From Sitta carolinensis (Eukaryota; Chordata; Aves; Passeriformes; Sittidae): a stretch of 64,000 nt of DNA. The notes below the pieces were generated by a model. It was given only the letters and a program-made list of their open reading frames with translations. It had not been told where the DNA came from and did not search any database. The translations under genes and the position numbers were made by a program. Shown piece by piece: positions 59,701 to 64,000 of this stretch. Position 1 is the stretch's first letter; each line of letters starts with the position of its first letter. The stretch is from positions 27,877,001 through 27,941,000 of the forward strand of contig JAVUNC010000004.1 in NCBI GenBank assembly GCA_032173965.1, written 5' to 3'.

Positions 59701-60640
59701 CACTGATTTCTATGAATATTCATTTTAAAAAATGTAATAACTAAAATATGGTCAGTAGGCTTTGGCCTTCCTTTTAGTAAAGCAGTGACCATACTTCAAT
59801 ATCATTTAATTGCTCCATTTTAGAACCTTTTTAAAAAGTATATTCTGTGCTTTGAGTAATGGTGTACAAAAGCAATCCACCTCAGCAGTTAAACATTTTA
59901 AGTGAATCAATTTGAATGACAATCTGTTACTCATCCATAAAATTTATTAACTAATGAAAAATAGACATTTCTCCACAATATTACAGTCACGCACTTCAGT
60001 GAGAGACTTAAAACAACTGGGACTTCACAACCTTTTGATACAATTAGTTATGTGTATGGCTAAATCAGCAGTAAAGTGTTTGAAGTCAATCAGGGCTGAG
60101 TGAAATAGCTACATCACTAGAAGCTATAACTAAAATGAAAGAAGACAAAGACTTAATTACTAGTCAATTCCTTTGTGGATAGAGGGAAAAGAGTCTAGTT
60201 ATTTGATAGTTTTTATTTATCCAAAGGCCAGAATTAAGAAATATATGTTTTACAGAAGCATTCTTTCCATAGATCAGGGAACCTATTCCTTCATATATTT
60301 GTGTCACAAAGCAGCATTCATAAAACATGGCCCATGATAATGAAACTGGAAAGGAAAAATATTTTGGGTAAAGGCAGATTCAGAGTCAATTTCCTGTTCC
60401 AGGAAACAATTATACCATATTAGAACTGGATAAACAAATTCCATCACCACTGCACCAGGGAGTGCTGTAGCATAGCTGTTTTCAAAGTTACAAAATCACT
60501 ACTTTATGAAGGTTCTGATAAAAATAAAAATATCCAGGTTTCAGATAATTTTATGTAATAAAAAACTTTCAGCCTCATGGTGTTTTAAAACTGCTCTTTT
60601 AAGAAACTATAGTTTTGCTTGTTATTCTGACAGACATCTC
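56756..60640. other. Unique AT-rich DNA
   Basis: No gene or repeat family is recognised. The 85-codon ORF at 58270-58527 is Cys- and Lys-rich but has no known motif or splice context. Confidence 0.5.
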
Positions 60641-61519
<879 letters not shown>

Positions 61520-61542
61520 TCGGAGGGAAGGAGGGAGGGAGG

Positions 61543-64000
61543 ATGGACCTCTAAGAAGTAGCATGACAGCATACTTGTAAAAGCTTTTGTGCAATGCACT
61601 GATGGGCCATTACTCATTAGAAAAATGCACCTGTGAAGACTGCTTCCCTTTTAGGCAAGGGAGCAGCAGCCAAGCAACAGGATGAGGCATGTCCTTCAGA
61701 CTGGAAAAGAATTTTTTCCCAGGTTCAGGCAGTGTGTAGCTCGGGTGGAAGCCAAGGACTGGGAACTGACTTGGAAAAAACATCCACCTTGTAAAAGAAC
61801 AAGATCTTGAACTTAAAGATGGCTAAGAGTGAGGAGATGATTGCTTTATCTCTTTTTTAAAAAGACTATTAGCCTGGTCCTCTGCATTATGGTGACTAAG
61901 GACATGAAGTATTGTCGCCATCACTGCTAATTACACAGGTCAACTCTGTGGAGTTGAGTACTCACAGGTAATGTTGAATGTGCTTGCTGGGTAGTGATCA
62001 CTTTGAATGTGTAATGATAATGGTTAATAATGAGAACAAAAGATTTGCATGAAATATGTTGCTAATTAGAACAGTCTAGAAAAGCTTTATTTGACCATTA
62101 CAGGTATTATTCACGTTTTTTTAACGTACTCATTACAGTGAAATCTGATTCCTAATTCCTAATTTTTAAATATTTTTAGTGTACATGTATGTATGTGTAC
62201 ACATACATGTACACATATTCATATACAGCAAATGGTTTCATCCCTAAAAGTAAGATGCATTGACAGGGAAATGAAGGAAAGCTGATCCATGGTAATGAAG
62301 GAAAGTTCCTACATGATAACAAGTGAGCAACCTCTAAGAAAAATTCTAGTTTGGTGTATATGAAAGAAAAATTATTGTAATTCTCATGGTTATCTTTGAT
62401 TTCAACAACACTTGGATCAGACATGAAATCAGTTGTGCAACTCTTCTACAGAACAAGACTCATAATTGTCATAATTACAATTTCTAAATGTGTCCCTTCT
62501 AAAGCCAGGAGCTTGTTAATATTTGAAGGGTATTGTGCATAGGAACTGTATCTATCAATGAGGGAAAAGAATCATTATTGACACATTCCAGCCACTGTAA
62601 ACCTGAGCATGTTCCCTGATTTCAGAGCAGCCATGTCTGTTTATCAGAGTTACGAATAGGGCATAACGATTATAGGAGTACACCTGGGCCAAGAATTTGG
62701 TAATCAGCAAAGACATGCCTGTAACATAAATGGTTTAACAGAATTAATTTTGCACTGCGCTTTCTAATGCATTTTGTCTGAAGTTTTACGATTATCATTT
62801 CTAACTGACCATGCCCAAGCAGTTCTTCCTGATTCTCCTAATACTGTCCTGAAACAATTTATACTGAAGACCTTCAGATCAGAAATGGGTTTATTTTTGC
62901 AAGCAAAGAATTTAACAGTCACAAAATATAAAAATAATATATAAAATATAAATTATAGCAGACTTAAGACATTCCCTTATGTAGTTTTTAATCAACATTT
63001 TTTATTAATTCATTATCTTCAACAGTTAATATTTTTCTATAGTTGAACACTTCCAGCACTTCATAAAAAGATAAGTTATATTTTCTACTTCTCTGATATC
63101 CAGGGAATCAATTATTCTATCAAATAAAGGTACCAAGTTATCTTGATATTATCTATATTTTAAAAGACAGTTTTGATTTTTCATTAATTTCTATTTCTAG
63201 AATTAATACTTCCTAATTTATTCCAAAGATTTCTACACTCTTGAATTTAAAACATAGGTTCCTCTTTCTCGGGGATATGTTTTTCTTTCTATTAATTAAA
63301 GTACAATGTTTATTATTTTACAGGTATATTTATACTCCAAATTTGATAAATCGGTTACTCATCAAAATTTACAAGTGTGCCAGTTTTTCATTATTCTACA
63401 GTGACAATCAATAAATGTCTTATCAGAGCACATTGAGTTCTGTTTCCTCCTCCGATGTGGTAATTTCCATTTCTATTCTGACACTGCCATTAGCCATCCT
63501 ATCTCTGCCCCTGGATACTCTTTGGTCTTACTGAAAATTATACAAAGTTTTAATAGCTTTGATTATTCATAACTTGAATAATTTTAATCTTCTTCCATAA
63601 TTCTTTTGGTCTCAAGTTTTTGTCTTACCTTTTTATACCCATGTCATAGAGAACTTATATTCCAAGTGAAGACAACTAAATCTCTAAAGAGTAACTCACC
63701 CCTACTAAGATAACCAGTAATATGCCTCTTGAAGGAATCTACCTTTGTCTATAAATTATTAGGAAAACCTAATTGCTGCTTAATTAAACTGTTAGTTGAC
63801 ATAAATTTATCAATAAGAACTGACAGTTGAATAAACAAGTAAGAACATAGATAATAACTATTTGCTTATAAATTCCCGGTTCTTCTCACTGTAGTTGTTG
63901 TCCCAGGTATCATGGACTCCATCCAGTTACTACTGGATTCACTGAAAAATCTTTTTAATGAATTTCACGAGGTAGCAAATTGAGATGGAAAATAGGCATA
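61543..64000. other. Unique AT-rich DNA to the window end
   Basis: A GTAC/ATGT-type inverted repeat lies at 62180-62213 (12 bp arms, 10-base loop). No gene or recognisable repeat family otherwise. Confidence 0.5.

Overview
The window looks like bird genomic DNA, most likely a songbird or close relative. It is AT-rich, has no recognisable host exon, and is full of avian-type retroelements: CR1 LINE fragments ending in the typical tandem 3' tail, LTRs of avian ERV-L type, and two young endogenous retrovirus (ERV) insertions. No bacterial-style genes, operons or CRISPR arrays are present. Family assignments come from recognising sequence patterns; no database was searched.

Layout. 1-1960 is an old ERV remnant: RNase H and integrase pol sequence, then an apparent 3' UTR and LTR, with a small internal inversion. 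1961-11665 is AT-rich unique DNA with two CR1 fragments. 11666-12133 is a CR1 3' end followed by a roughly 310 bp GGGAA microsatellite. 12918-15815 is an unusual retroviral structure: two nearly identical 542/543 bp LTRs in inverted orientation, U5 ends facing inward. One is followed by a complete complement of a tRNA-Lys(CTT)-like sequence including its CCA end; the other is followed by a broken betaretrovirus-like gag on the minus strand. 15816-25642 is AT-rich DNA with CR1 copies and a solo LTR. 25643-30122 is an LTR cluster that includes a clear LTR-inside-LTR insertion. 30123-39141 is mostly unique DNA with old LTR and CR1 scraps.

39142-45856 is a complete, very young ERV: two 631 bp LTRs differing at one base by eye, a primer binding site matching tRNA-Lys1,2, a gag-like ORF with hydrophobic N-terminal segments, a pol frame (protease, reverse transcriptase, RNase H, integrase) broken by one in-frame TGA, and no env. 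45857-64000 is mostly unique AT-rich DNA with a probable LTR (48.2-49.4 kb), a CR1 copy with reverse transcriptase sequence (56 kb) and an 879 bp uninterrupted purine tract (60.6-61.5 kb).

The only genes that work together are those of the ERVs. In the intact element the LTR supplies the transcript ends, the gag-like product would form the particle, and pol would supply processing, copying and integration, but pol is interrupted in this copy. The two observations most worth following up are the inverted-LTR/tRNA structure at 12.9-15.8 kb and the membrane-segment gag-like protein of the young ERV.
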